DNA of 64,000 bases from contig NZ_JBEPOB010000001.1 in NCBI RefSeq assembly GCF_040546595.1, positions 937,501 to 1,001,500 of the forward strand. Direction: 5' to 3'. Source of the DNA: Bosea sp. OAE506. GTDB taxonomy: Bacteria; Pseudomonadota; Alphaproteobacteria; Rhizobiales; Beijerinckiaceae. Of this stretch, positions 47,140 through 56,806 are shown in pieces (the first letter of the stretch is position 1; every line of letters starts with the position of its first letter). The translations under genes were made by a program, and so were the position numbers. The notes under the pieces are model-generated. The model was given only the letters and a program-made list of their open reading frames with translations. It made no database searches and was not told the origin of the DNA.

Positions 47140-47709
47140 CTATCTGACCCGCATCACGCAGCGTCGTGCCAGCCGGGGCAGGACCTTCGCGAAGACGTGA
47201 CGTTCGACCGCGACGCAGCCCGCCGTCGGCGTGAAGCCGGGCCGGGCGAGGTGCCAGAAGATCGCGCTGCCGCGGCCGCGCAAGACCGGGGCGTCGTTCC
47301 AGCCGAGTTCGACGATGACGTCGTAGAGATGGTCGTCGCGGGTCAGCCGCTCCTCCGCCTCGCCGGGCGGGCGGTCGATCAGGCGGTTGTAGCGGCGATC
47401 CGCGGCATCGTCGCACCAGGCATCGCGCGGGCCGATGATGCGCAGCGGCAGTAGGCTGAGCGGGCGGCCGATGCGGTCGGCGCGGTAGAGCACGTTTCGC
47501 AGCGGCAGCTCGGCACGCGGGGTGCGGCCGTCGCCTTCGCGCTTCAGCGTGCCGATGCCCGAGCGGCCGAGAGCGCAGGGAAAGACTGCTCCACCGGCGA
47601 CCAGAAAGCCCTTCCTGCGGTCGCGAACCGAGGCGAAGACGCGCAAGGTGGAGAGGAGGCGGAGGCTCTGCGGGAGGCGGCGGAAGCCGGCCCGATCACG
47701 GTTTCTCAC
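47140..47709 (-). CDS. L,D-transpeptidase (YkuD) catalytic-domain protein
   Basis: The 189-residue protein carries the YkuD-type active-site region: AIFWHLARPGFTPTAGCVAV, with the catalytic Cys late in the protein preceded by the conserved His, in the T-A-G-C variant of the S/T-x-G-C motif. L,D-transpeptidases form 3-3 peptidoglycan crosslinks or attach proteins to the wall. No signal peptide or membrane helix is evident, which is odd for a periplasmic enzyme; the N-terminus is strongly basic. The GTG at 47709 is preceded by GGA at 7 bases and leaves room for the divergent promoter; an ATG at 47769 would add 20 residues and reach to 20 bases from the response-regulator start. Confidence 0.8.
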   Translation of the reverse strand: MRNRDRAGFRRLPQSLRLLSTLRVFASVRDRRKGFLVAGGAVFPCALGRSGIGTLKREGDGRTPRAELPLRNVLYRADRIGRPLSLLPLRIIGPRDAWCDDAADRRYNRLIDRPPGEAEERLTRDDHLYDVIVELGWNDAPVLRGRGSAIFWHLARPGFTPTAGCVAVERHVFAKVLPRLARRCVMRVR

Positions 47710-47789
47710 GGGAATTCCATTGCGCGTGACTTGCGGTCGCGATTCTGCGGGCTCATGGTAACGCGTCATTTCTCGTGCGAACGATCCCC

Positions 47790-48476
47790 ATGCCCGCCGT
47801 GCATCATATCCTTCTGGTCGACGACGACCAGACCTTGCGAGACGCGCTTGCGGAGCAGCTCGCGCTCTATGACGAGTTCAAGCTCTCGACCGCCGGTACC
47901 GCTACGGCGGCCGTCAAGGCGGTGCAGGCTGAGCGAATCGACCTCGCCATCATGGATGTCGGCCTGCCCGACATGGATGGCCGCGAGGCGGTGAAGCTGA
48001 TGCGCAAGAACGGCTTCAAGAGCCCGGTGATCATGCTGACCGGCCAGGGCTCCGACGCCGACACGGTGCTGGGGCTGGAAGCCGGCGCCAACGACTATGT
48101 CGTCAAGCCGTTCAAGTTCGCTGTGCTGCTGGCGCGCATCCGCGCCCATCTGCGCCAATACGAGGCGAGCGAGGACGCGGTCTTCCAGGTCGGCCCCTAC
48201 ACCTTCCATCCCGGCTCCAAGCTTCTCGTCAGCGAGAAGGGCTCGAAGACGAAGCTGACCGAGAAGGAGACCGCGATCCTGCGCTTCCTCTACCGGGCGG
48301 GGCGCAAGCCGATCGCCCGCGAGGTGCTGCTGCAGGAGGTCTGGGGCTACAACAGCCAAGTCACCACCCACACGCTCGAGACGCATATCTACCGGCTGCG
48401 GCAGAAGATCGAGCCCGATCCGGGCAATGCTCGCCTGCTGGTGACGGATGCCGGCGGCTACCGGCTCAACCCCTAA
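47790..48476 (+). CDS. cenR: OmpR-family response regulator, CenR/OtpR-like
   Basis: The 228-residue protein has a receiver domain (about 5-120) with the acidic pocket LLVDDDQ, phospho-acceptor Asp56 in IMDVGLPDMDG, Thr in MLTGQG and Lys106 in VVKPF. A winged-helix DNA-binding domain (about 130-225) has LTEKETAILRFLYRAGRKPI, WGYNSQVTTHTLETHIYRLRQKIE and a terminal GGYRL. It resembles CenR of Caulobacter and OtpR of Brucella, regulators of envelope integrity. The next gene encodes a cyclic-nucleotide-binding protein, as I recall for the Brucella otpR locus. No histidine kinase is adjacent. ATG 47790 is chosen over a GTG at 47775. The orthology is from memory of sequence and neighbours. Confidence 0.82.
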   Translation: MPAVHHILLVDDDQTLRDALAEQLALYDEFKLSTAGTATAAVKAVQAERIDLAIMDVGLPDMDGREAVKLMRKNGFKSPVIMLTGQGSDADTVLGLEAGANDYVVKPFKFAVLLARIRAHLRQYEASEDAVFQVGPYTFHPGSKLLVSEKGSKTKLTEKETAILRFLYRAGRKPIAREVLLQEVWGYNSQVTTHTLETHIYRLRQKIEPDPGNARLLVTDAGGYRLNP

Positions 48477-48479
48477 GAC

Positions 48480-48944
48480 ATGGCCCTCGACGACGACATC
48501 GCCCTGCTGGCCCGGCAGCCGCTGCTGAGCCTGATGGAGCGTGATGCGCTGCGTCTGGTCGCCTTCGCGGCCGAGAGCCGCATCCTGCGCGCCGGGGACG
48601 TGCTGTTCCGCGTCGGCGAGCCTTCGGATGGGGCGGTGCTGGTGATCTCGGGTGCGGTGGCGCTCGACAGCCGCGAGGACGGCCAGCCGGCGCAGGAGAT
48701 CGTCGGGCCTGGCGCCTTGATCGGCGAGACGGCGCTGTTTGCCGCCGTGGCGCGGCCGGTGACAGCGATCGCGCGCGAGCCGACGCAGGTCATGCGGCTG
48801 TCGCGCAGCGTGATGCGCCGGGTCCTGGCCGAATCGCCTGCCTCGGCGGAAGCGATCGCCGCGGCGGTGGCGGAGCGGCTGCAGGGCTTCGTCGGCCAGC
48901 TCACCGCCGTTCAGGAAGCCCTCACCGCCCTCGAGCGGGGCTGA
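48480..48944 (+). CDS. Cyclic nucleotide-binding-domain protein (Crp-like, no DNA-binding domain)
   Basis: The 154-residue protein consists almost wholly of a cNMP-binding beta-roll (about 15-125): LLSLMERDALRLVAF, ILRAGDVLFRVGEPSDGAVLVISGAV and the phosphate-cassette region PGALIGETALFA. An arginine near the cassette (VARPVTAI) sits where the ligand-binding Arg is expected. A C-terminal helix follows and there is no HTH, so it is not a classical transcription factor. It begins 4 bases after the response-regulator stop, indicating one operon and probably a shared signalling role. Its ligand is unknown. It converges on xthA with a 9-base gap. Confidence 0.88.
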   Translation: MALDDDIALLARQPLLSLMERDALRLVAFAAESRILRAGDVLFRVGEPSDGAVLVISGAVALDSREDGQPAQEIVGPGALIGETALFAAVARPVTAIAREPTQVMRLSRSVMRRVLAESPASAEAIAAAVAERLQGFVGQLTAVQEALTALERG

Positions 48945-48953
48945 GGGCGCGTC

Positions 48954-49769
48954 TCAGAGCTCCAGCGTCACCGTGACCGGGACATGGTCGGAGGGGCGCT
49001 CCCAGCCGCGTGCCTCGCGCAGGAAGGTCACGTCGCGCAAGGCCGGCGTCAGCGCATCCGAGAGCCAGATATGGTCGAGCCTGCGGCCGCGGTTGGAGGC
49101 CTCCCAGTCGGCGGCGCGGTAGCTCCACCAGCTGTAGAGCTTCTCGGGCTCCGGGCGCAGCGTGCGGGCCGCGTCGGTCCAGCCGCCCTCGGAGCGCAGC
49201 TTCTCCAGCGTCGTGGTCTCGATCGGCGTGTGGCTGACCACGTCGAGGAGCTGCTTGTGGCTCCAGACATCATGCTCATAGGGCGCGATGTTGAGGTCGC
49301 CGACGAGGATCGCCGGACGATCGGTCGGGCGCTTGGCCACATTCCAGGCGCCGATCTCGTCGAGGAAGGCAAGCTTGTGGGCGAATTTCTCGTTCTTCTC
49401 GGGGTCGGGAATGTCGCCGCCGGCAGGGATGTAGAAATTATGGATCGCGATGCCCGCCGCTGCGCCCGCGCCGGCATCGAGCACGGCCGTCATGTGGCGG
49501 GCGTCGTTGCGGCCGCACATCGCCATCGCGTCACGCTCGCTGAAAGGCAGCTTGGAGACGATCGCGACGCCGTTATAGCCCTTCTGGCCAATGAAGGCCT
49601 GGTGGATATAGCCCGCCTTCTCGAACGCCTTGGCCGGGAACTGCTCGTCCGGGGTCTTGGTTTCCTGCAGGCACAGGATGTCCGGCGCATGACGCGCGAG
49701 GAAGTCGGTGACCATGCCGATGCGCAGCCTGACCGAGTTGATGTTCCAGCTGGTGACGGTGAGTTGCAC
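48954..49769 (-). CDS. xthA: Exodeoxyribonuclease III
   Basis: XthA is the AP endonuclease and 3'-5' exonuclease of base-excision repair. The 271-residue protein shows the family motifs: VTSWNINSVRLR at the N-terminus (Asn metal ligand), LCLQETKTPDEQFPA with catalytic Glu near residue 36, VGDLNIAPYEHDVW near 150-163, and the C-terminal RRLDHIWLSDAL and SDHVPVTVTLEL with Asp-His. All key residues are present. It lies after lolA on the same strand with a 99-bp gap, and converges on the cyclic-nucleotide-binding gene. Confidence 0.97.
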   Translation of the reverse strand: MQLTVTSWNINSVRLRIGMVTDFLARHAPDILCLQETKTPDEQFPAKAFEKAGYIHQAFIGQKGYNGVAIVSKLPFSERDAMAMCGRNDARHMTAVLDAGAGAAAGIAIHNFYIPAGGDIPDPEKNEKFAHKLAFLDEIGAWNVAKRPTDRPAILVGDLNIAPYEHDVWSHKQLLDVVSHTPIETTTLEKLRSEGGWTDAARTLRPEPEKLYSWWSYRAADWEASNRGRRLDHIWLSDALTPALRDVTFLREARGWERPSDHVPVTVTLEL

Positions 49770-49868
49770 GCGCGCGCTTCCGGCAAAGAGAGGTGCCGGA
49801 AACTGGTTCGGAGCGGCGCGAAAAGCAAGCCGGATCGGGGCCGTCGCGGATGGACGGTCCGTAAGGCG

Positions 49869-50726
49869 TCAGAGCTTGCGCTGGTAGTCGATGACGAAGT
49901 TCTTCGCGTCGGGCTTGCGCTGGGTGTCGAGGTTGTAGAGCGAGACACTGGTCTCATAGCCCTGCGGGTCGATCACCACCCATTGCCGCAGCACATTGGC
50001 CGCGAGGTCGAATTTGAGCGCGATCTTGGAGGTGCCGCCCAGTGTGGTGCGGTCCTCCAGGCGCAGCGTCAGCACGTCGCCATCGACGGCGGCGCCCGTG
50101 ATCGTGCCCTCGCGTGCCAGGTCCATGCGCTCGCGAACGAGGAATTTCAGCGGCGTCTGGCCCAGCGAATAGACGTCCTGCGTTGCCAGCCGCTTGTCGC
50201 GCACGGCGACGGAGGTGCCATCGGCGATCACCTCGATCGTCGCGGGCGGCTCGTATTCGAAACGCATCTTGCCGGGCCGCTGGATATAGATCCGACCTTC
50301 CAGGCGACGGCCGTCGGCGGCGTGCTGGATGAAGTTGCCCTGCAGGGTGGTGAAGCTGTTGAGATAGGCGTTCAGCCGCTCGATGGCCTCCTCGCGCGTG
50401 GCGGGAGCGCCACTGCGCGCCCGCGTCACGGGGGGCGCCTGTGTGGTGCGTGCGGCCTCGGCAGCCGCGGGCGCGACAGCGCCGACGGCGGCTGCCTGAA
50501 CGGTCGCGGCTTCGGCGATGCGCGGCATGCCGAGCCCCGGTGGCCGCATCGGCGGCAGCGGCAGGGGGCGGGGGCCGGCAGGCTTCGCGGCAGCTGGCTT
50601 GGGCGGCAGGATCTGAAGCGGCTGGGCGGAGAGCGGGCCGGACAAAGCAATGCAGCCGAACCATGCCAGCACCGTGACGCGGCTCGTGAGCGCAGCCCTG
50701 GTCCGTCGCGTCGAATTCGGTGCCAT
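49869..50726 (-). CDS. lolA: Outer-membrane lipoprotein carrier protein LolA-like
   Basis: LolA ferries lipoproteins through the periplasm from LolCDE to the outer membrane. The 285-residue protein has a Sec signal (about 1-35: TVLAWFGCIALSGPLSA), a Pro/Ala-rich linker of about 65 residues that ordinary LolA lacks, and the LolA beta-sandwich from about 105 on: REEAIERLNAYLNSFTTLQGNFIQ, GRIYIQRPGKMRFEYEPP and the late TTLGGTSKIALKFDL and VIDPQGYETSVSLYNL. ATG 50726 is used; the frame is open further upstream into ftsK, without homology. It follows ftsK by 178 bp, the usual ftsK-lolA order. Confidence 0.92.
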   Translation of the reverse strand: MAPNSTRRTRAALTSRVTVLAWFGCIALSGPLSAQPLQILPPKPAAAKPAGPRPLPLPPMRPPGLGMPRIAEAATVQAAAVGAVAPAAAEAARTTQAPPVTRARSGAPATREEAIERLNAYLNSFTTLQGNFIQHAADGRRLEGRIYIQRPGKMRFEYEPPATIEVIADGTSVAVRDKRLATQDVYSLGQTPLKFLVRERMDLAREGTITGAAVDGDVLTLRLEDRTTLGGTSKIALKFDLAANVLRQWVVIDPQGYETSVSLYNLDTQRKPDAKNFVIDYQRKL

Positions 50727-50904
50727 GTCCCGGCCTCTCTCCCCTGTCTTGTCGCCGCTCCCGATCGGGTCGGCGGCTGCGTGCAGTCCGAAGACGGCCA
50801 CGGCGTCCTTGCCTGAACGCGTCCGCTGCCAAGCAGGTTGCAGCGCGCTGATGGCAATTTGAGGACCGCAGGCGCTCGGGACAAGGCCCGCGCCCTGCAT
50901 TCCC

Positions 50905-53508
50905 TCAATCCTCGTCTTCGCGGGCGCGTCCGGTTTCGACGAGGATTTCGCGTTTGCCGGCGTGGTTGGCGGGGCCGACGATGCCCTCGTTCTCCATCCG
51001 CTCCATGATCGAGGCGGCGCGGTTGTAGCCGATCTGCAGCCTGCGCTGGATGTAGGAGGTCGAGGCCTTCTTGTCGCGCAGCACCACCGCCACCGCCTGG
51101 TCGTAAGGGTCCTCGCTCTCGGCGGCTGCGAGCGCGCCCTTGTCGAAGACCGCGCCGTCCTCGGCCTCAGTGCCGGGCTCTTCCTCTTCCGAGGTGACCG
51201 CGTCGAGGTACTGGGGCCGGCCTTGCGTCTTGAGATGGGCGACGACCTTCTCGACCTCGGCATCCGAGACGAAGGGGCCGTGGACGCGGGTGATGCGCCC
51301 GCCGCCGGCCATATAGAGCATGTCGCCCTGGCCCAGAAGCTGCTCGGCGCCCATCTCGCCGAGGATGGTGCGGCTGTCGATCTTCGAGGTCACCTGGAAG
51401 GAGATGCGCGTCGGGAAGTTCGCCTTGATCGTGCCGGTAATGACGTCGACCGACGGGCGCTGCGTCGCCAGCACGACATGGATGCCGGCCGCGCGCGCCA
51501 TCTGGGCGAGGCGCTGGATCGTGCCCTCGATCTCCTTGCCGGCGACCATCATCAGGTCGGCCATCTCGTCGACGATGACGACGATATAGGGCAGAGGCGC
51601 GAGGTCCATGACCTCTTCCTCGTAGATCGCCTCGCCGGAATGACGGTCGAAGCCGGTCTGGACCGTGCGGGTGATGACTTCGCCTGCGGCCTGCGCCTCG
51701 ACCACGCGGGCGTTGAAGCCGTCGATGTTGCGCACCGAGAGCTTCGACATCTTCTTGTAGCGCTCCTCCATCTCGCGCACCGCCCATTTCAGGGCGACGA
51801 CCGCCTTCTTGGGGTCGGTGACGACGGGGGTGAGCAGATGCGGGATGCCGTCATAGACCGACAATTCCAGCATCTTGGGGTCGACCATGATCAGCCGGCA
51901 CTGCTCGGGCTTGAGCCGGTAGAGCAGCGACAGGATCATCGTGTTGATCGCCACCGACTTGCCCGAGCCGGTGGTGCCAGCGACCAGGAGATGCGGCATC
52001 TTGGCGAGATCGACGATCACCGGCTCGCCACCGATGGTCTTGCCGAGCCCTAAAGCGAGCTTGTGCTTGGAGCTCTCGAAATCCTGGCTCGCCAGCAGTT
52101 CGCGCAGATAGACCGTCTCGCGCTTGGCGTTGGGCAGCTCGATGCCGATCGCGTTCTTACCGGGAATCACCGCCACGCGCGCCGAGATCGCGCTCATCGA
52201 GCGGGCGATGTCGTCGGCCAGCGAAATCACGCGGGAGGACTTCGTGCCCGGAGCGGGCTCGAGTTCGTAGAGCGTCACCACAGGGCCGGGGCGCACCTGC
52301 GTGATCTCGCCGCGCACGCCGAAGTCTTCCAGCACGCCTTCGAGCAGCGTCGCGTTCTGCTCCAGCGCATCGGTCGAGATCGCGTTGGCGGGCAGCTTGC
52401 GCGGCTCGGACAGATAGGTCAGCGGCGGCAGCTCGAATTCCTCGCGGTCGAGCAGCGAGGGCTGGGCCTCGCGCTGGATGCGCTTGCCGGGCTTGGGGCC
52501 CGGAGCCGGCGCCGTGACGCGCGGCGCATTCAGGTCGCGCAGATCGAGCGGCTCGTCGTCGAGATCGAAGGGCGCGTCGTCGACGGGTGCGGCGCGGGGG
52601 CCGCGCAGCGGCGGCAGCGGAGCGGGGTCGAAGGGCACCTCCGGACGCAGGCCCGCTTTCCGAGCCGAACCCTCGTCGAACTGGGGCTCGCGGCGCACAC
52701 GGCCGGCTGCGACGGGCTCCAGCCCGCTGCGGTTCGCGGCCGGCGTACCGGCACCCTGGGTGGCGGCGCGCGGCGGCTGCGGCAGGCGGCGCAGGATCAT
52801 GCCGCGCAGGGCCATGGCGCCATGGGCGAGCCAGCCGACGATGATCACAGCGATGCCGGGCTCGTCGTCGCGGCGGTCCTCGCTCTCGGACCAGGATTCG
52901 TCGGCCTCGTCCTCGTCGAGGACCGGGTCCTCGTCGCTGACGAAACCGAAGCCCGCGGCGGCTGTGACGGCGAGAATGGCGATGCCGGCATAGAGGAAGC
53001 CGACGAGCCCGCCGACCGCATTGCCAGCGATGCCGGCGAGATTGCGCGTGCCGAAGAGGAGGCCGTCACCGATGACGCCGCCCATGCCGGTCGGGAGCGG
53101 CCAGCGCGGCGTCGCGGGCAGGGCGCTGCCGACCGCCGCCGTGGCGGCGATGGCGACGATCCAGAGGCCGAGCTTGAGCGCGCCACGGTCGAAGATGTGG
53201 AAGCGGACGAGCCGCAGCGACCAGACCAGCGGCGGGAACAGCAGCGCGAGGACGCCGAGCCCGATCAGCTGCATCAGCAGGTCGGCGACCATGGCGCCGG
53301 GCCGGCCGAGCCAATTGGCGACGGCGCCGCTGGTGGCGTTGTTCAGGCTGGGGTCGTCGACCGACCAGGTCGCAAGCGACAGGGCGACCGCCGCCATCAG
53401 CGCCATCAGCGCGAGGCCGACCATCTCGCTGGCGCGGCGCGACAGGAACTCCCGCACCGGATCGGGCAGGCGGTCCATCAGCGAGGTGGAGCGTCGGATC
53501 GTACGCAT
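50905..53508 (-). CDS. ftsK: DNA translocase FtsK
   Basis: FtsK clears and aligns chromosome termini at the septum and activates XerCD. The 867-residue form has four membrane helices in the first 185 residues, an acidic Pro-rich linker (about 205-380), and the RecA-like motor: Walker [14 protein letters not shown] near residue 510 and Walker [13 protein letters not shown] near 640. The C-terminal gamma winged helix ([20 protein letters not shown]) recognises KOPS. The linker is shorter than in E. coli. Starts at 53526 and 53550 are also in frame, none with a clear Shine-Dalgarno sequence; ATG 53508 is a best guess. A CtrA-type box lies 70-90 bp upstream. Confidence 0.95.
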   Translation of the reverse strand: MRTIRRSTSLMDRLPDPVREFLSRRASEMVGLALMALMAAVALSLATWSVDDPSLNNATSGAVANWLGRPGAMVADLLMQLIGLGVLALLFPPLVWSLRLVRFHIFDRGALKLGLWIVAIAATAAVGSALPATPRWPLPTGMGGVIGDGLLFGTRNLAGIAGNAVGGLVGFLYAGIAILAVTAAAGFGFVSDEDPVLDEDEADESWSESEDRRDDEPGIAVIIVGWLAHGAMALRGMILRRLPQPPRAATQGAGTPAANRSGLEPVAAGRVRREPQFDEGSARKAGLRPEVPFDPAPLPPLRGPRAAPVDDAPFDLDDEPLDLRDLNAPRVTAPAPGPKPGKRIQREAQPSLLDREEFELPPLTYLSEPRKLPANAISTDALEQNATLLEGVLEDFGVRGEITQVRPGPVVTLYELEPAPGTKSSRVISLADDIARSMSAISARVAVIPGKNAIGIELPNAKRETVYLRELLASQDFESSKHKLALGLGKTIGGEPVIVDLAKMPHLLVAGTTGSGKSVAINTMILSLLYRLKPEQCRLIMVDPKMLELSVYDGIPHLLTPVVTDPKKAVVALKWAVREMEERYKKMSKLSVRNIDGFNARVVEAQAAGEVITRTVQTGFDRHSGEAIYEEEVMDLAPLPYIVVIVDEMADLMMVAGKEIEGTIQRLAQMARAAGIHVVLATQRPSVDVITGTIKANFPTRISFQVTSKIDSRTILGEMGAEQLLGQGDMLYMAGGGRITRVHGPFVSDAEVEKVVAHLKTQGRPQYLDAVTSEEEEPGTEAEDGAVFDKGALAAAESEDPYDQAVAVVLRDKKASTSYIQRRLQIGYNRAASIMERMENEGIVGPANHAGKREILVETGRAREDED

Positions 53509-53578
53509 GCGGGATTGGGCCGTCATTCGGGACTGCGGGCCGCATCGCATCGGCCGTTTCGACCACGTTAGGAAGCCG

Positions 53579-53599
53579 AGGTTAAGACACGCTTAACCT
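53579..53599. promoter_or_regulatory. Consensus CtrA-type box upstream of ftsK
   Basis: AGGTTAAG and CTTAACCT are perfect 8-bp inverted arms around ACACG. The core is TTAA-N7-TTAACC (53582-53598), an exact match to the CtrA consensus. It is 30-70 bp upstream of the possible ftsK starts, and the only other gene end nearby is the amt terminator. Confidence 0.68.
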
Positions 53600-53635
53600 T
53601 GGCGAGATCGTCCGGGTCGCAGCCCTCCGCCCATG

Positions 53636-53664
53636 AAAAATCCCCGGCGGTCGCCCGCCGGGGA
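53636..53664 (-). terminator. Intrinsic terminator after amt
   Basis: On the minus strand a perfect 10-bp stem (53664-53655 with 53650-53641) and 4-base loop are followed by five T. It closes the glnK-amt transcript. Confidence 0.93.
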
Positions 53665-53706
53665 TGATGATGTGGTGGCCGGTCGAGCCCGGCCGGGCGC
53701 CTGTCC

Positions 53707-55179
53707 TCAGGCGTGGTAGGCGCGCTCGCCATGCTCGGCGATGTCGAGGCCCTCGCGCTCCGCATCGGGGGCGACGCGCAGGCCGACGATCACATCGACG
53801 ATCTTGAAGAGGATCAGCGAGCCGACGCCGCTGAAGACCAGCGTGAACAGCACGGCCTTGACCTGGGCCATGAAGGCGGTGCCGAACTCATAGGCGCCGA
53901 CCGCCAGTTCGCCGGGCTTCGAGCTGTAGTCCGGGATGCCCGCGCCGCCGAGATCGACATTGACGAGAATGCCGGTGGCGAGCGCACCCAGGATGCCGCC
54001 GATGCAGTGGATGCCGAAGACGTCGAGCGAGTCGTCGTAGCCGAGCGCGTTCTTCACCGTCGAGCAGAAGACGAAGCAGACCGTGCCGGAGACGAAGCCG
54101 AGGATGATGCAGCCCATCGGGCCGGCGAAGCCTGCGGCCGGGGTAACGGCGACGAGGCCGGCCACCGCGCCGGAGACCATGCCGAGCATCGAGGGCTTGC
54201 CCTTGACCGCCCATTCCACGAACAGCCAGGCGACGGCTGCGGCGGCGGTGGCGACGAAGGTGTTGACCATCGCGAGCGCGGCGGTGCCGTTGGCCTCGAG
54301 GTTCGAGCCGGCGTTGAAGCCGAACCAACCGACCCAGAGCAGGGCGCCGCCGATCAGGGTCATGGTCAGCGAGTGCGGGGCCATCAGCTCCTTGCCGTAG
54401 CCGATGCGCTTGCCGATCAGGATGCAGCCGACGAGGCCGGCGATGCCCGCATTGATGTGCACCACGGTGCCGCCGGCGAAGTCGAGCGCGCCCCACTTGA
54501 AGAGCATGCCGGCATCGGCGTTGACGGCGTCGAGCGCAGCCTGCGCGGCCGCCTTGCCGTCGGCGCCGGCCTCGGCGAGCGCCTTGGCAGCGTTGCCGAC
54601 CGCATCCGGGCCACCCCAGTACCAGACCATATGGGCCATCGGGAAGTAGATGAAGGTGACCCAGAGGACGGTGAAGAGCAGCAGCGCCGAGAACTTCATG
54701 CGCTCGGCGAAGGCGCCGACGATGAGGGCCGGGGTGATGCAGGCGAAGGTCATCTGGAAGGCCAGATAGACATATTCGGGGATGACGACGCCGTTGGAGA
54801 AGGTGGCGACGGTGGTGGTGGCGTCGACGCCGCGCAGGAAGGCCTTCGAGAAGCCGCCGACATAGTCGTTCAGGCCGCCGCCATTGGTGAAGGCGAGCGA
54901 GTAGCCGAAGATCACCCACATCAGGGCGACGATGCTCACGATCGCGAACACCTGAGTGAGGACGGAGAGCATGTTCTTGCTGCGGACGAGGCCGCCATAG
55001 AACAGGGCGAGGCCCGGGATCGTCATGAGGAAGACCAGGACGGTCGAGCTCATCATGAAGGCGACGTCACCCTTGTTGGGGACGGGCGCGGGGGCGGCGG
55101 GCGTCTGGGCGAGCGCGCCGCCGGCGGCGGCGAGCGCCAGCGCGACGAGCCCGACCCGGCTGATGGTCTTGAAGTGCAT
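53707..55179 (-). CDS. amtB: Ammonium transporter
   Basis: Amt forms a trimeric inner-membrane ammonium channel. The 490-residue protein has a cleavable signal (MHFKTISRVGLVALALAAAGGALAQ), then eleven membrane helices. Family signatures are visible: FYGGLVRSKNMLSVL, the FAMF-type region FMTFACITPALIVGAFAERMK, HMVWYWGG, GGTVVHINAGIAGLVG with the pore His near residue 235, and GIHCIGGILGALATGI with the second pore His. It starts 32 bases after glnK, with GAGGAG nine bases before the ATG. The C-terminus EREGLDIAEHGERAYHA is the cytosolic PII-interacting tail. An intrinsic terminator follows. Confidence 0.97.
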   Translation of the reverse strand: MHFKTISRVGLVALALAAAGGALAQTPAAPAPVPNKGDVAFMMSSTVLVFLMTIPGLALFYGGLVRSKNMLSVLTQVFAIVSIVALMWVIFGYSLAFTNGGGLNDYVGGFSKAFLRGVDATTTVATFSNGVVIPEYVYLAFQMTFACITPALIVGAFAERMKFSALLLFTVLWVTFIYFPMAHMVWYWGGPDAVGNAAKALAEAGADGKAAAQAALDAVNADAGMLFKWGALDFAGGTVVHINAGIAGLVGCILIGKRIGYGKELMAPHSLTMTLIGGALLWVGWFGFNAGSNLEANGTAALAMVNTFVATAAAAVAWLFVEWAVKGKPSMLGMVSGAVAGLVAVTPAAGFAGPMGCIILGFVSGTVCFVFCSTVKNALGYDDSLDVFGIHCIGGILGALATGILVNVDLGGAGIPDYSSKPGELAVGAYEFGTAFMAQVKAVLFTLVFSGVGSLILFKIVDVIVGLRVAPDAEREGLDIAEHGERAYHA

Positions 55180-55211
55180 CGTTTGAAACTCCTCGGAAGG
55201 ATCGCGTGTGA

Positions 55212-55787
<576 letters not shown>

Positions 55788-56657
55788 TCAGACGCGGTCC
55801 GGCCGCGGCCGGACCAGGCCTTCCTGAGCGACCGAGGCGACAAGCCGGCCCTGCCGGTCGAAGACCAGCCCGCGCGAGAAGCCGCGCGCGCCCGAGGCGG
55901 AGGGGCTGTCCTGCGCATAGAGCAGCCATTCGTCCGCGCGGAACGGCCGGTGAAACCAGAGCGCATGGTCGAGACTGGCGGCCTGCACCGTCGGATCGAA
56001 GACGGTGGTGCCATGGGCGATCAGGCTCGAATCGAGCAGCATCAGGTCCGAGGCATAGGCGAGCACGGCCTGATGGACCGCCGGATCGTCAGGCAGGGGC
56101 TGCATCGCCCGGATCCAGACATGGAAGCGCGGCTCCATCGTCTCGCCGGTGCCGGCATAGCGGCGCAGCTCGACCGGGCGGATCTCGATCGGCCGTTCGC
56201 GCTGGTAATAGGCGCGCACGGCCTTGGGCATGTTGGGCAGGATGTCGCGGCTCATCGCGTCGCGATCGGGCAGATCCTCCGGCGGCGGCACGTCGGGCAT
56301 CGGCATCTGGTGGTCGTAGCCGGTCTCCTCCACCTGGAAGGAGGCGGACATGGCGAAGATGGCCTCGCCTTTCTGGATCGCCAGCACGCGCCGGGTCGTG
56401 AAGGAGCGGCCGTCGCGCAGCCGGTCGACCTCGTAGATGATCGGGATCTCGGGATCGCCGCCGAGCAGGAAATAGGCGTGCAGGGAATGGGGCTGGCGGC
56501 CCTCCACCGTCTTGCAGGCGGCGTAGAGCGATTGCGCGATGACCTGCCCGCCGAAGACGCGCGGCCAGCCGACGCGGGGGCTGCGACCCCGGAACAGATT
56601 GCGCTCGAGCGGCTCGAGGTCGAGGATCGACATCAGGGAGTCGCTGATCTGGGACAT
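55788..56657 (-). CDS. tesB: Acyl-CoA thioesterase II
   Basis: TesB hydrolyses medium- and long-chain acyl-CoAs to free acids in the cytosol. The 289-residue protein has the double hot-dog layout: an N-terminal half with LEPLERNLFRGRSPRVGWPRVFGGQVIAQSL and HSLHAYFLLGGDPEIPIIYEVDRLRDGRSFTTRR, and a C-terminal half with LAYASDLMLLDSS (catalytic Asp), then ASLDHALWFHRPFRADEWLLY. ATG 56657 gives the conserved start MSQISDSLMSILDLE; longer frames upstream are not supported. A perfect 20-bp palindrome (55796-55815) lies in its last codons. It is divergent from the UbiH-family gene. Confidence 0.95.
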   Translation of the reverse strand: MSQISDSLMSILDLEPLERNLFRGRSPRVGWPRVFGGQVIAQSLYAACKTVEGRQPHSLHAYFLLGGDPEIPIIYEVDRLRDGRSFTTRRVLAIQKGEAIFAMSASFQVEETGYDHQMPMPDVPPPEDLPDRDAMSRDILPNMPKAVRAYYQRERPIEIRPVELRRYAGTGETMEPRFHVWIRAMQPLPDDPAVHQAVLAYASDLMLLDSSLIAHGTTVFDPTVQAASLDHALWFHRPFRADEWLLYAQDSPSASGARGFSRGLVFDRQGRLVASVAQEGLVRPRPDRV

Positions 56658-56806
56658 GGTCGAACAGGCTCTGGCGGCGGGCGGGTTGACGGTGAAGCCG
56701 GCATGCGCGCACAGCAGCCGCCGGTTCCGCCGCATCAGCACCGACCCGTCCCGGATCGTCAAGGCGGGAGGGGCACGCGCTCCCGTGGCGATGAGGAGGA
56801 TGGCGC

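Noticed and set aside
53568..53765. 65-codon minus-strand frame between amt and ftsK
   Set aside because: It spans the amt terminator and the CtrA-type palindrome and overlaps the amt coding end; no start signal or similarity.
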